Source: Bin87 sp963668585 (GTDB lineage Bacteria > Chloroflexota > Dehalococcoidia > Lucifugimonadales > UBA3495). Taken from it: DNA of 64,000 nt. The notes below the pieces were generated by a model. The model had not been told where the DNA came from. It did not search any database and was given only the letters and a program-made list of their open reading frames with translations. Position 1 is the stretch's first letter, and each line of letters opens with the position of its first letter. Positions 26,586 through 35,321 of this stretch are shown here, in pieces. A program made the position numbers and the translations under genes. The stretch lies in NCBI GenBank assembly GCA_963668585.1, contig OY764869.1, forward strand, positions 1,054,001 through 1,118,000, given 5' to 3'.

Positions 26586-27089
26586 ATGACCACATCGCAG
26601 CCAGACGGCGAACGCGGGGATGATCGGCCACTGGCCGAGGATATGTCCCTGCCGGTCAGCGTGGTACCCAACGCCAACACCGCGCTGCCGGAAGAATGGG
26701 GCTGGCAGCAGACCTCGACCAGCCAACCCAACGCCGCCACCTTCCACATCAGCCACAGCGACGTCACCCGGGTTTTCACCGACGTGCTGACCGCTGACGA
26801 CAGCCCGCGTGAAGCACCCTTCGTGGTGAGCAAAGACATCCCGGTGGTCATCATAGACAGCCTGGACCAGTACTGGGCCGGTGAATCGCGCAACGCATTG
26901 CCCCTCAACGGTCTGCGCGTCCCCATCGCGGCGGACACGGTGGCGGAGGCCAAGCGTCTGCTGGCGGCGGACCTGGCGGCGCAGGTCAGGCTGTTGCTGC
27001 TCCTGTCCAGCGCCGGGCGCGCCCTCGCTCCGGAATTGCAGGACAACCTGCGGATGCTCAGCGAGGTGCTGACGCCGCGAGAACGCTGA
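26586..27089 (+). CDS. Hypothetical protein, operon partner of the DUF3467-like protein
   Basis: A 167-residue protein whose middle SDVTRVFTDVLTADDSPREA and C-terminal helices (AEAKRLLAADLAAQVRLLLL) are soluble and amphipathic. Its layout (disordered N-terminus, beta-rich middle, two C-terminal helices) mirrors the upstream protein, so both may bind a common partner. CCCGGAGGCCC lies before the ATG. No family recognised. Confidence 0.55.
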   Translation: MTTSQPDGERGDDRPLAEDMSLPVSVVPNANTALPEEWGWQQTSTSQPNAATFHISHSDVTRVFTDVLTADDSPREAPFVVSKDIPVVIIDSLDQYWAGESRNALPLNGLRVPIAADTVAEAKRLLAADLAAQVRLLLLLSSAGRALAPELQDNLRMLSEVLTPRER

Positions 27090-27116
27090 CCGCGCATCGC
27101 CACCGTTCACCATCAG

Positions 27117-27147
27117 GGGCCGGTTCTGAACCGGCCCGCTCTTTTTT
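27117..27147 (+). terminator. Intrinsic terminator
   Basis: Stem GGGCCGGTT/AACCGGCCC with a three-base loop followed by GCTC and six T, 28 bases after the stop at 27089. Confidence 0.85.
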
Positions 27148-27156
27148 CGACTGGGA

Positions 27157-27162
27157 TATAAT
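27157..27162 (+). promoter_or_regulatory. Probable -10 box for the SDR gene
   Basis: TATAAT directly after the upstream terminator and 51 bases before the ATG at 27213. No clear -35. Confidence 0.55.
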
Positions 27163-27212
27163 CCGGCGCACCTTTGAAATTGCCGGCCATCGGCATCAGC
27201 AGGAGATTCGGT

Positions 27213-27995
27213 ATGCCATACGCGGGACTGGACTTGACGGGACGCAAGGCGCTGGTGACCGGCGCGGCGCGAGGCATCGGCGCGACGCTGGCGGTGGGTC
27301 TGGCCCAGGCCGGCGCCGACGTGGCGGTATGCGACCTGGCGTCGGAGGAATCGTGGGAGGGTCTGGCCAGCACCGTCTGGAAGATCCGCAACGAGGGCCA
27401 GGTTGGACTGGCCGTTGACCTGGACGTTCAGGACGTGTCGGAGATACGCCCCACCATCCGCCGGCTCACCGACGACCTGGGAGGGCTGGACATACTGGTG
27501 AACAACGCCGGCATCCGGCGGCGCGCGCCCGCCCTGGAGGTCACCGAGGAAGACTGGGACGCGGTGATGGACACCAACCTGAAGGGCGCGTTTTTCTGCG
27601 CCCAGGCGGCGGCGCGCCTCATGATTCCCCAGGGCTACGGGCGAATCATCAACATCGCGTCGCAGATGGCATTGGTGGGCTCGGTGAACCGGGCCGCCTA
27701 CTGCTCCAGCAAGGGCGGCCTGCTGAATCTCACCCGGGTGCTGGCGCTGGAATGGGCGCAGCACGGCATCACCGTCAACGCCATCGGGCCCGGACCCACC
27801 CTCACGCCCGGCGTGCTGGAGGCCGAAACGCGGGACGCCGACGAAGTGGCGGCGGAGATGGCCGTCAAGATGCCCCTCGGCCGGCGCATGGACCCCGAAG
27901 AACTGGTCGGGGCGCTGGTGTACCTGGCCAGCGAATCGGCGGGCGCCACCACCGGCCAGATGCTGGTGGTGGATGGCGGTTGGACGGCAATGTGA
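27213..27995 (+). CDS. Short-chain dehydrogenase/reductase (SDR)
   Basis: A 260-residue classical SDR. The NAD(P) motif is VTGAARGIGATLA near residue 12, the NNAG motif is ILVNNAGIRRRAP near residue 90, and the catalytic Ser-Tyr-Lys set is in INIASQMALVGS and AAYCSSKGG near residues 140-160. DLAS after the second strand suggests NAD rather than NADP. It resembles 2-deoxy-D-gluconate or gluconate 5-dehydrogenases. AGGAGA lies just before the ATG. Substrate not certain. Confidence 0.88.
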   Translation: MPYAGLDLTGRKALVTGAARGIGATLAVGLAQAGADVAVCDLASEESWEGLASTVWKIRNEGQVGLAVDLDVQDVSEIRPTIRRLTDDLGGLDILVNNAGIRRRAPALEVTEEDWDAVMDTNLKGAFFCAQAAARLMIPQGYGRIINIASQMALVGSVNRAAYCSSKGGLLNLTRVLALEWAQHGITVNAIGPGPTLTPGVLEAETRDADEVAAEMAVKMPLGRRMDPEELVGALVYLASESAGATTGQMLVVDGGWTAM

Positions 27996-28000
27996 GGACG

Positions 28001-28145
28001 GTTTTACAGGGATACACAGGATGGACAGGATATTGGGTGATATGATTTTTCCGGGTGCCCGGTTCCAGGGCATGGCTGTCGGTAGCGCTAACCGGGACAG
28101 GATAGGTGCACGACGGGCTCGTGGTTCGACAGGCTCACCATGAGC
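28001..28145. repeat. Two dispersed repeats
   Basis: A TTTTACAGGGATACACAGGA repeat (28001-28032) and a GTTCGACAGGCTCACCATGA repeat (28117-28145) lie in the 230-base gap between the SDR and LLM genes. Two ACGGGATGAAC strings follow near 28180. Confidence 0.55.
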
Positions 28146-28225
28146 AGGGCCGACGGTTTTTCGCTAGGACGGATTTTTGATACGACGGGATGAACGCTAC
28201 GACGGGATGAACACAGGGAGCGGTT

Positions 28226-29356
28226 ATGAAGTTTGGGATGTTCTATGAGTTGCAGATGCCCCGCCCGTGGACGGACACGGCGGAGTACGACACGCTGTGG
28301 GACGCGGTGCGTCAGGTGCAGTACGCGGAGGAGATGGGATTCGAGCGCGTCTGGCTGGTGGAGCATCACTTCCTGACCGAGTTCGCCCACTCGTCGGCCC
28401 CCGAAGTCATGCTGGCGGTGATGGCGCAGCACACCAAGAAGATGCGGCTGGGTTTCGGCGTCGTGCTGGCGCCGGTGCATCATCCGCTGCACGTGGCCGC
28501 CCGCGCCTCCACGCTGGACATCCTGAGCGACGGCCGCGTGGACGTCGGCGTCGGGCGAACCAAGGGGCCGTACCAACTGACGCCCTTCGGCACCGACGTG
28601 GCGACAACGCAGAGCATGATGGTTGAGACGCTGGAGTGCCTGCCCCGAATGTGGTGCGACGAGGTGTTCAGCCACGACGGCGAGAACTGGACAATACCGC
28701 CGCGAGAGGTGATACCCCGTCCGTTGCAGAAGCCGCATCCGCCGCTGTGGATGGCCTGCACCCAGGAGGACACCTTCCGCCTCGCCGGACAACTGGGCGT
28801 AGGGTGCCTGGTGAACACGCTGGGCGGGACGGACAAGACGCGGGGTCTGGTCAACGCGTACTACGAGTCCATCGAGAACGCCAACCCCGTGGGCCGTTTC
28901 ACGAACCGGCAGGTGGTGGCATCCACCATTGGGTTCTGCGACGAGGACGACGCCAAAGCGCGGCAGAAGGGCGCGGAGGTCGCGGCGTGGTACCTGGAGC
29001 AGAGCCGCCAGCGGTTCGTGCTGGAATGGGCCGGCGTGGATCAGGACGCGGTGCCCGAGGAGTACCAGTTCTACGTGCAGGGCGGCGCAACGCGCGGCGG
29101 CGGGCCGTCCCGTCCATCGGAGGATCCCCAGCAGCAGAAGCCGCCCACGCCCGAGGAACTGCTGGCCGGCGGCGGGTACTGCGTGGGCGACCCCGACGCG
29201 TGCATCCGCGTCATCGAGGAGTTCGAGTCCATGGGCGTGGACGAAATCATGCCCATCTTCCAGGCGGGATACGCCACCAACGAAGAGGTCTTGAATTCAA
29301 TCCGGCTGTTCGGAGAGTACGTCATACCGTACTTTCGAGCGAAGGAAGGACGATAG
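28226..29356 (+). CDS. LLM class flavin-dependent oxidoreductase
   Basis: A 376-residue luciferase-like monooxygenase with a TIM-barrel. FGMFYELQMPRPWTDTAEYD opens the first strand, then FERVWLVEHHFLTEFAHSSA, RLGFGVVLAPVHHPLHVAAR and GRVDVGVGRTKGPY for flavin phosphate. Such enzymes use FMNH2 or F420H2 from a partner reductase and oxidise varied substrates. The ribosome-binding site GGAGCGG is close to the ATG. Part of the catabolic set; substrate unknown. Confidence 0.85.
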   Translation: MKFGMFYELQMPRPWTDTAEYDTLWDAVRQVQYAEEMGFERVWLVEHHFLTEFAHSSAPEVMLAVMAQHTKKMRLGFGVVLAPVHHPLHVAARASTLDILSDGRVDVGVGRTKGPYQLTPFGTDVATTQSMMVETLECLPRMWCDEVFSHDGENWTIPPREVIPRPLQKPHPPLWMACTQEDTFRLAGQLGVGCLVNTLGGTDKTRGLVNAYYESIENANPVGRFTNRQVVASTIGFCDEDDAKARQKGAEVAAWYLEQSRQRFVLEWAGVDQDAVPEEYQFYVQGGATRGGGPSRPSEDPQQQKPPTPEELLAGGGYCVGDPDACIRVIEEFESMGVDEIMPIFQAGYATNEEVLNSIRLFGEYVIPYFRAKEGR

Positions 29357-29419
29357 ATTACAGGGATGAACGGGATAGAGGATACGGATTGCATATAGGG
29401 GCGAATGATCATTCGCCCC
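29357..29419. repeat. Two dispersed repeats
   Basis: TTACAGGGATGAACGGGATA (29357-29384) and a palindrome GGGGCGAATGATCATTCGCC (29398-29419) between the LLM and DUF362 genes. Confidence 0.5.
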
Positions 29420-29452
29420 GGGTAGCCAGCAACGGCTTTTGAGGATTTTTCG

Positions 29453-30601
29453 ATGGTAAGCGTTGAACGGTTGGGTACGGATCCGGAACCGGCGGGCGGG
29501 CGGCGGGTTGGGTCGCCGGTGGTGTCGGTGGTGGCCACGACGCCGGAAACGGTGCTGGCGGACGTGGAGCGGGCCATGCGCTTGGCCGGCGCCGAGCAGG
29601 TGTTGTCCACGGACATCGAGACGCTGCTCAAGATCAACATCTCGTGGCAGCACTGGTATCCCGGATGCTCGACGACGCCGTGGCAGTTGGAGGGCGTGGT
29701 CAGTGGGCTGCGCAACATGGGGCACTCCGACGACGGCCTCATTGCCGCGCACAACGGGACGGTGGTGGTGGACTCGTTTGAGGGCGAGGTGAACAACAAG
29801 CACAAGCCGGTGCAGGACAAATACGGCCTGCGCACGGTTCACCTGGACACGCCGCCGGAGCCGTGGGTGTTGTACGAGCCCAAGGCGGAGATGCAGGTGC
29901 TGTATGACATCTACCCCGAGGGGATCGAGATACCGGCGTGCTTCGCGGGGAAGAACATCGTGCATCTGCCGACGATGAAGACGCACGTTTTCACGACGAT
30001 GACGGGGGCGATGAAGAATGCCTTCGGCGGACTGCTGCACCGCAAGCGTCACTGGACGCACTCGGTGATTCACGAGACGCTGGTGGATTTGCTGGCGATT
30101 CAGCAGGAGATTCACCCGGGCATCTTTGCGGTTACCGACGGCACCTTTGCCGGCGACGGGCCGGGTCCCCGCGCCATGCGGTGGCACATCAAGAACCGCA
30201 TCGTGGCGGGCGCCGACCAGGTGGCGGTGGATGCCGTGGTCGCGTCGATGATGGGGTTCGATCCGCTGTCTCTGAAGTTCATCCGCCTGGCCCACGAGCG
30301 AGGCCTGGGCGTGGGCGATATGCGCAACATCGAGGTGGTGGGCGACGAGCCTGACATCAGCCGCGTCAACTGGAACTTCGCCGACAACGAGAACACCTTC
30401 GCCAGCCAGGGCCAGAAACTGATCTACTGGGGCCCCCTCAAGCCGCTGGAAAATATGCTGCTGCGCTCGCCCCTGGCCGGCTGGGCCTACGCCGCCAGCA
30501 ACATCTACCACAACGGCTACTGGCTGAACACGATAGGCAAGGGACGGGTGCGCAAGGCGCTGCGGACGGAGTGGGGGCGGCTGTGGGCGGAGGGGTATTA
30601 G
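29453..30601 (+). CDS. DUF362 domain-containing protein
   Basis: A 382-residue protein with the DUF362 core: IVHLPTMKTHVFTTMTGAMK, then AFGGLLHRKRHWTH and AVTDGTFAGDGPGPRAMRW, and VAGADQVAVDAVVASMMGFD. DUF362 proteins are often annotated as uncharacterised iron-sulfur associated proteins; no cysteine cluster motif is seen here. The C-terminal ~60 residues (YAASNIYHNGYWLN) are specific to this subgroup. Reaction unknown. Confidence 0.8.
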   Translation: MVSVERLGTDPEPAGGRRVGSPVVSVVATTPETVLADVERAMRLAGAEQVLSTDIETLLKINISWQHWYPGCSTTPWQLEGVVSGLRNMGHSDDGLIAAHNGTVVVDSFEGEVNNKHKPVQDKYGLRTVHLDTPPEPWVLYEPKAEMQVLYDIYPEGIEIPACFAGKNIVHLPTMKTHVFTTMTGAMKNAFGGLLHRKRHWTHSVIHETLVDLLAIQQEIHPGIFAVTDGTFAGDGPGPRAMRWHIKNRIVAGADQVAVDAVVASMMGFDPLSLKFIRLAHERGLGVGDMRNIEVVGDEPDISRVNWNFADNENTFASQGQKLIYWGPLKPLENMLLRSPLAGWAYAASNIYHNGYWLNTIGKGRVRKALRTEWGRLWAEGY

Positions 30602-30602
30602 G

Positions 30603-30639
30603 TTTTTTACAGGGATATACAGGATGGACAGGATGGGAC
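30603..30639. repeat. Dispersed repeat, TTTTACAGGGATnnACAGGAT type
   Basis: TTTTTTACAGGGATATACAG and a following GGATGGACAGGATGGG, between the DUF362 gene and the ATPase gene. Confidence 0.55.
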
Positions 30640-30669
30640 TGATAGGTTGGATGGACGGAGGATGAGGCG

Positions 30670-32067
30670 ATGCATATAACGGGGATGTCGATCGGCGATA
30701 TCCCGCCGATCTCAGACCGAATCACTATGAAGTTTGATGAGCGCGTGAACGTGTTCATCGGACCTAATGCGTCCGGCAAAAGCACGGTTCTGCTGGTGTT
30801 AGCGAATCATCTAAGAGCACGGGACGACAAGAGCAAGAGGCCGTTTATCGATGATCTCTGGGAGTCGGATCTCTCCGATGACGAATTCGACGATCTCGTT
30901 GGAGAGATGACGGAAGATAGCCAGTTCAACGCGATCGGACTAAGTGATGATTGGGTCGATCGTTATGCGAACCTTGACGAAAGACCGAAAGTTACACCGG
31001 TCGTTGTGCATATAGGCTCGGAGAGGATCGGAATGCCTGGGATATCCACGGTAGGGAGCGCCCATTCTCCCGGTGTTACAGCCGACGAAGTTCTGGCAGA
31101 GCCATTCAATGGCCTACAGGTTCAGCGCGCGCTCGAGGTGCTTGGGGAAGAAGCTTGGGGCTCAGAATCTAATAGTGCGCATCACGAAAAATTCCATAAT
31201 TTTGTCCAAGCAATCGAAATGGCGGATTCTTGCGCCATGACGATATGTAAGGAAATTATTCGGGATGCAAAGACACACCATTATATCCCACGTTGGGATT
31301 TGCAAAATTATATGTCCAGTATGGTAACAAATCCGAGAGATATTCGGGTGATACGCGGTGCGGCAATAAACACCAGCGACATTCGAGATTTTGAAATTCT
31401 GCCGGAAGAAGAGCGGCCTAATTCCACCTCCTCTGAGGGAGTAGATGCGGAATCTTTGCACATATATCTCGGGCATCTCAGCTCAGGAACAGAAGGAACA
31501 TTGCTGTGGATCAGGTGGCTGGCGTTCAAGCTGCTGCATCATTGCGGCTTTGCGGACGATTGGCACGAACGGCCCGCCATCCTCCTCATCGACGAAATTG
31601 AAAACCACCTGCATCCCACTTGGCAGCGGAGGGTTATCCCCGCGTTGCTGGATCACTTCTCAGGGTTGCAGATTTTCGCAACCACCCACTCGCCATTTGT
31701 GGTGGCGGGGCTGGAGAAGGGCCAGGTGCATATGCTCAAACGTGATGAGGGTGGTGTGGTCAGGGCGAGGCGTAACGACCACGACATTATCGGATGGACC
31801 ACGGATGAGATCTTGCGGACGTTCATGGGCGTTGATGAGCCCACCGATCAGTTGACGATAGACCGGCGGGAGAGACTGCTGGAGTTGCGCCGGCAAGATT
31901 CGCTCAGCGACGAGGAATCGGTGGAGATGGAGGAGTTGCGGCGGCACGTCAACGAGGATTTTCTGTCCAGCAGTTCGCCGTTGGAGGCGCAGCGTGAACG
32001 GTATGGCGATATGATGCTGGAGTTCCTGCGGTCGCGGCAATCCGAACTATCGCAGGACGGTAGCTAG
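30670..32067 (+). CDS. AAA family (ABC/RecF-like) ATPase, PtuA-like
   Basis: A 465-residue ATPase with a split ABC-type head. The Walker A is FIGPNASGKSTVLL near residue 32, the signature-like region is HLSSGTEGTLLWIRWL near residue 274, the Walker B is ILLIDEIENHLHP near residue 305 and the switch His is in IFATTHSPFVV. The middle 150 residues are variable. Six bases downstream an HNH nuclease gene begins, the arrangement of the Septu defence system, where PtuA is the ATPase and PtuB the nuclease. Base composition is much more AT-rich than the flanks, pointing to transfer. Confidence 0.75.
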   Translation: MHITGMSIGDIPPISDRITMKFDERVNVFIGPNASGKSTVLLVLANHLRARDDKSKRPFIDDLWESDLSDDEFDDLVGEMTEDSQFNAIGLSDDWVDRYANLDERPKVTPVVVHIGSERIGMPGISTVGSAHSPGVTADEVLAEPFNGLQVQRALEVLGEEAWGSESNSAHHEKFHNFVQAIEMADSCAMTICKEIIRDAKTHHYIPRWDLQNYMSSMVTNPRDIRVIRGAAINTSDIRDFEILPEEERPNSTSSEGVDAESLHIYLGHLSSGTEGTLLWIRWLAFKLLHHCGFADDWHERPAILLIDEIENHLHPTWQRRVIPALLDHFSGLQIFATTHSPFVVAGLEKGQVHMLKRDEGGVVRARRNDHDIIGWTTDEILRTFMGVDEPTDQLTIDRRERLLELRRQDSLSDEESVEMEELRRHVNEDFLSSSSPLEAQRERYGDMMLEFLRSRQSELSQDGS

Positions 32068-32073
32068 TCTACG

Positions 32074-32745
32074 ATGCGATGGGTTGACCGGGGGCCCAAG
32101 CCTGATGGCGTGGATGGCTACGCCCGTCAGTTTACCCAGGGTTGGGTTGATCATTTTCGAAACGATATTGGTGGTCGCCCGACGGATTCCTACTGGCGTG
32201 AGTTTCGCCCTCGTTTGGGCATGCAATCCGACGGCAACTGCTGGTATTGCGAGCGACGCTGCGAACCTGCTTCGGAAGTGGGAGGTAAAGCCGCGACGGT
32301 TGACCATTTCAAACCACGGTCGAGGTTTCCGGAGCTGACCTACGAATGGACGAACTGGGTATTCAGTTGCAGGCGATGCAACGAAGATAGTAAGGGAGAC
32401 AGATGGCCGGCTGTGGGTTACGTAGACCCGGGTGCGGTTGGCGAATGCGAGCGGCCCGAGAGGTATTTCGCCTACGATATGCTGACCGGGGAGATCGTGC
32501 CGCATCCGAACATGAAAGGCGACGGTAAAGAGCGGGCCGAATCCACCATAAACGATCTGGGATTGAACCAGATAGACGTGCGGTTCTATCGGCTTGATTG
32601 GACGCGGCAGTTTGTGGAGGATCTCCGGACCTTACCGCCGCAAGACCGAGAGGCTTTGATCGGTTTCGTTTTCGGTCGTCCCATGGAGTACGTAGGATGC
32701 ACCGCAATGGCGGTGGCTCAACTTCGGGAGTCCGGTGAGATTTAG
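32074..32745 (+). CDS. HNH endonuclease, PtuB-like
   Basis: A 223-residue protein with an HNH/zinc-finger nuclease core: NCWYCERRCEPA near residue 53, TVDHFKPRSRFPELTYEW with the catalytic His, and FSCRRCNEDSKGDRW closing the second CxxC near residue 100. PtuB proteins have this length and order. It ends with a four-base overlap against the convergent larC gene. It probably cuts nucleic acid when the partner ATPase senses infection; this is inferred from family and gene order. Confidence 0.75.
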   Translation: MRWVDRGPKPDGVDGYARQFTQGWVDHFRNDIGGRPTDSYWREFRPRLGMQSDGNCWYCERRCEPASEVGGKAATVDHFKPRSRFPELTYEWTNWVFSCRRCNEDSKGDRWPAVGYVDPGAVGECERPERYFAYDMLTGEIVPHPNMKGDGKERAESTINDLGLNQIDVRFYRLDWTRQFVEDLRTLPPQDREALIGFVFGRPMEYVGCTAMAVAQLRESGEI

Positions 32746-33968
32746 GGGTTGCCGGCAGAGGGGTTTGCCCTCTCAACCACCGCCCCCAGGCCCACCCCGT
32801 GCTGGTGCGCCGCCGCTGCCACGTCTTCGTACTCCGGCGATGCGCTGACCACCTTGCCGGATAGCCACTTGCGTTTCAGGCGGATCGGACCGTACTCCGT
32901 ATCCACCGTCACCGTGTCGCGGCCGGCTACGTAGCGACCGATCGGGCGTACCCTGACCCCCAGCGTTGGCGTGTGGCGGAGGATGGCCTCGGCAAGTTGG
33001 GTTTCGAGTTCTGCCGGGCCGAGAGCCGATAGCAGCACGCCGGGACGGTTCTTCTTCATCTGGATGGGCGTGTGCCAGACGTCGAGGGCGCCGGCGGCGA
33101 AGAGTTGCTCCATGGCGAACCCCAACTGCTCGCCCGTGGCGTCGTCGAGGTTGGTTTCCAGCAGGACGACGTTGTCCTGCCAGCGGGCGAAGGGCGGCGC
33201 CGGCTCGCCGGATGCCTCGGTCCGCAGTTCCGCCCCTGCAATCTCCCCCACCCACAGCCGCACCACGTTGGGGAAGGCTGGCGGATTCTTGCCGCCGATG
33301 CCCACGCCGATGCGGTCGAGCGTCATGGCCGGTTGCCGATACTCGTCGGCCAGCGTGGTGATGAGCGCCGCGCCCGTGGGCGTCGTCAACTCGCCGACGT
33401 TGGCGTGGAAGGGTCGCTCCGGCGCGACGGGCGCATGGGCGGCGGCGATGATTTCCAGCGTCGCCGGCGCCGGATTGCTGTAACCGCCCGGTCGGCGCGG
33501 TCCGCTCGCCTCGCCCAGCACCAGCGGCGATGCGTGGATGCGCCGGACGCCCAGTTGGTCCAGGCCGTGAACGACTCCCACAACGTCCACCAGCGTGTCG
33601 GCGGTGCCCAGTTCGTGCAGGTGGATGTCGTCGGGGTCGCTGCCGTGGACGCGGGCTTCGGCGGCGAACAGCGCTTTCAGCACGGCGGTTGACCGTTCCC
33701 GTATGGACTCCGACAGGCCGCTGGCTCCTGACACGGCGTCCAGCATCTGCTGCGGCGAGTAGCGCGGCGCGTCGGATACGTCCACCAGTGCGCGCGTGCC
33801 ACGGACCTCGCAGCGCGTCTCGTCCGCCGTGTCCAGCCGCACGCCGGGGATGTTCAGGGCCGCGACGGCTTCGCGTATGGCGTCCAGGGGCAGGCCGGCG
33901 TCCAGCAGCGCGCCGAGGATCATGTCGCCGCTGGCGCCGCCGACGGACTGGATGTAGGCGGTTTTCAT
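32742..33968 (-). CDS. larC: Nickel-pincer cofactor biosynthesis protein LarC
   Basis: A 408-residue LarC (DUF111). SVGGASGDMILGALLDAGLP at the N-terminus, DDIHLHELGTADTLVDVVG, YSNPAPATLEIIAAAHAPVA and LLETNLDDATGEQLGFAME mark the family. LarC inserts nickel into the thiolated pyridinium cofactor in a CTP-dependent step. Unlike the Lactobacillus gene, which needs a frameshift, this one is a single open frame. It follows larE on the same strand with 33 bases between. larB is not visible in the window. Confidence 0.88.
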   Translation of the reverse strand: MKTAYIQSVGGASGDMILGALLDAGLPLDAIREAVAALNIPGVRLDTADETRCEVRGTRALVDVSDAPRYSPQQMLDAVSGASGLSESIRERSTAVLKALFAAEARVHGSDPDDIHLHELGTADTLVDVVGVVHGLDQLGVRRIHASPLVLGEASGPRRPGGYSNPAPATLEIIAAAHAPVAPERPFHANVGELTTPTGAALITTLADEYRQPAMTLDRIGVGIGGKNPPAFPNVVRLWVGEIAGAELRTEASGEPAPPFARWQDNVVLLETNLDDATGEQLGFAMEQLFAAGALDVWHTPIQMKKNRPGVLLSALGPAELETQLAEAILRHTPTLGVRVRPIGRYVAGRDTVTVDTEYGPIRLKRKWLSGKVVSASPEYEDVAAAAHQHGVGLGAVVERANPSAGNP

Positions 33969-34001
33969 TGGCGACACTTATACAAGGCGATGGATGGGAT
34001 G

Positions 34002-34841
34002 CTACTGCGATTTGGTCTTAAGGACGTCGTTGAGACTGCCCGAGCGCAGCGGGTTGAGGTCCAGCGAAACCCACAGGTAGCCCAGCGCCTTGAGTTGGGC
34101 GGCGATCTCCTCGCGGTGCGCGAAGGCAAGCTCCATCTGCTCGGCGGCCACCTCCACGCGGCATAGCTTGTCGTGGTGACGGGCGCGGACTTCGCGGAGG
34201 CCCAGATCCCGCAGGATGTCCTCGGCCACCTCGATGCGTCGCAGCGATTCCACCGTCACCGGCGTCCCGTAGGGGATGCGGGACGACAGGCACGGCTGCG
34301 CCGGCTTGTCCCACAGGGGCACGCCCAGCCAATGGGCGGCGGTGCGCACCTGGGCCTTGTCCATCTCCGCCTCCACCATGGGGCTGCGGATGTTGCGCTC
34401 GGCGGCGGCGGTCATGCCGGGGCGATAGTCGCCCAGGTCGTCGGTGTTGGCCCCGTTGGCGATCCAGGAGTACCCCTCGGCGGCGGCCAGCGCCCCCAGT
34501 TGGTCGTAAAGCTCGGTCTTGCAGAAGTAGCAGCGCTGCGGGGAGTTGGCGACGTAACCCTCGCGGGCCAGTTCGTCGGTGCGGATCACGCGGTGATTGA
34601 GTTCAAACTGCGTCGCGATGGCCTCGGCGTCAGCGAGGTCGCGGGCCGCCAGCGCGGGTGAGACGGCGGTGACGGCCAGAGCGCGGCTACCCAGCGCGCG
34701 CTGGGCCGCCACCGCCAGGAGGGTGCTGTCCACGCCGCCTGAGCAGGCGACGATCACGGAATCCATGTCCCGCAGGATGGACTCCAGCCGCGTCAGGCAA
34801 TCGGGCGCGGGGTTGGGTTGGCCTTGCTGTGCTTGTGTCAT
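34002..34841 (-). CDS. larE: ATP-dependent sacrificial sulfur transferase LarE
   Basis: A 279-residue PP-loop protein. The ATP pyrophosphatase loop VIVACSGGVDSTLLAVAA is near residue 35, SPQRCYFCKTELYDQL near residue 100, and the cysteine that is sacrificed as sulfur donor is in QPCLSSRIPYGTPVT near residue 180. It adenylates and thiolates the dinicotinic-acid mononucleotide precursor of the nickel pincer cofactor. It lies upstream of larC in one operon. Confidence 0.88.
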   Translation of the reverse strand: MTQAQQGQPNPAPDCLTRLESILRDMDSVIVACSGGVDSTLLAVAAQRALGSRALAVTAVSPALAARDLADAEAIATQFELNHRVIRTDELAREGYVANSPQRCYFCKTELYDQLGALAAAEGYSWIANGANTDDLGDYRPGMTAAAERNIRSPMVEAEMDKAQVRTAAHWLGVPLWDKPAQPCLSSRIPYGTPVTVESLRRIEVAEDILRDLGLREVRARHHDKLCRVEVAAEQMELAFAHREEIAAQLKALGYLWVSLDLNPLRSGSLNDVLKTKSQ

Positions 34842-34921
34842 AATGAATCCCGGTTCCGGATATCACATCACGAACAGGATAGATAGGATTTTAGCGTTGC
34901 GCAAGGTTGCGGGTATTTGAG

Positions 34922-35278
34922 ATGACTGTGCAGAGCATCAGCGCCATCACGCTGGCGGTGCGCGACATGACGAAAGCGGTCGCGTTCTATCACGACGGAG
35001 CGGGCATACCGATACTATACGGCGGGCCGGAGGCGGGGTTCACCTCGCTGAGCATCGGGGACGGCTACCTCAACCTGATTCTCGCCGAAGACGCCGACGT
35101 GCGCTGGTGGGGCCGCTGCATCCTGTACGTGGACGACGTGGACGCGCATCACCAACGGATGCTGGCGGCGGGCTACACGCCCGACGGCCAGCCGGCCGAC
35201 GCTCCGTGGCGGGAACGCTACTACCACATCACCGACCCCGACGGCCACGAGATCAGCTTCGCCCGACCGCTGGCGTAG
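34922..35278 (+). CDS. VOC (glyoxalase/bleomycin-resistance) family protein
   Basis: A 118-residue vicinal-oxygen-chelate protein with two beta-alpha-beta-beta-beta halves: ITLAVRDMTKAVAFYHDGAG and ILYVDDVDAHHQRMLAAGYT, ending in YYHITDPDGHEISFARPLA with a metal-ligand Glu. It probably binds a metal and a small electrophile. Divergent to larE; a dispersed-repeat fragment precedes it. Confidence 0.8.
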   Translation: MTVQSISAITLAVRDMTKAVAFYHDGAGIPILYGGPEAGFTSLSIGDGYLNLILAEDADVRWWGRCILYVDDVDAHHQRMLAAGYTPDGQPADAPWRERYYHITDPDGHEISFARPLA

Positions 35279-35286
35279 CCGGTTGT

Positions 35287-35292
35287 TATAAT
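35287..35292 (+). promoter_or_regulatory. Probable -10 box for the pyrF operon
   Basis: TATAAT 30 bases before the pyrF ATG at 35322. No clear -35. Confidence 0.5.
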
Positions 35293-35321
35293 CCGCGCCG
35301 ATTTTGCGGTATGGACCGAAC

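Noticed and set aside
26307..28073. A 588-codon open frame on the minus strand
   Set aside because: It is antisense to the DUF3467-like, partner and SDR genes; the sequence is His/Gly/Arg-rich as expected for the complement of GC-rich codons and has no family motif.
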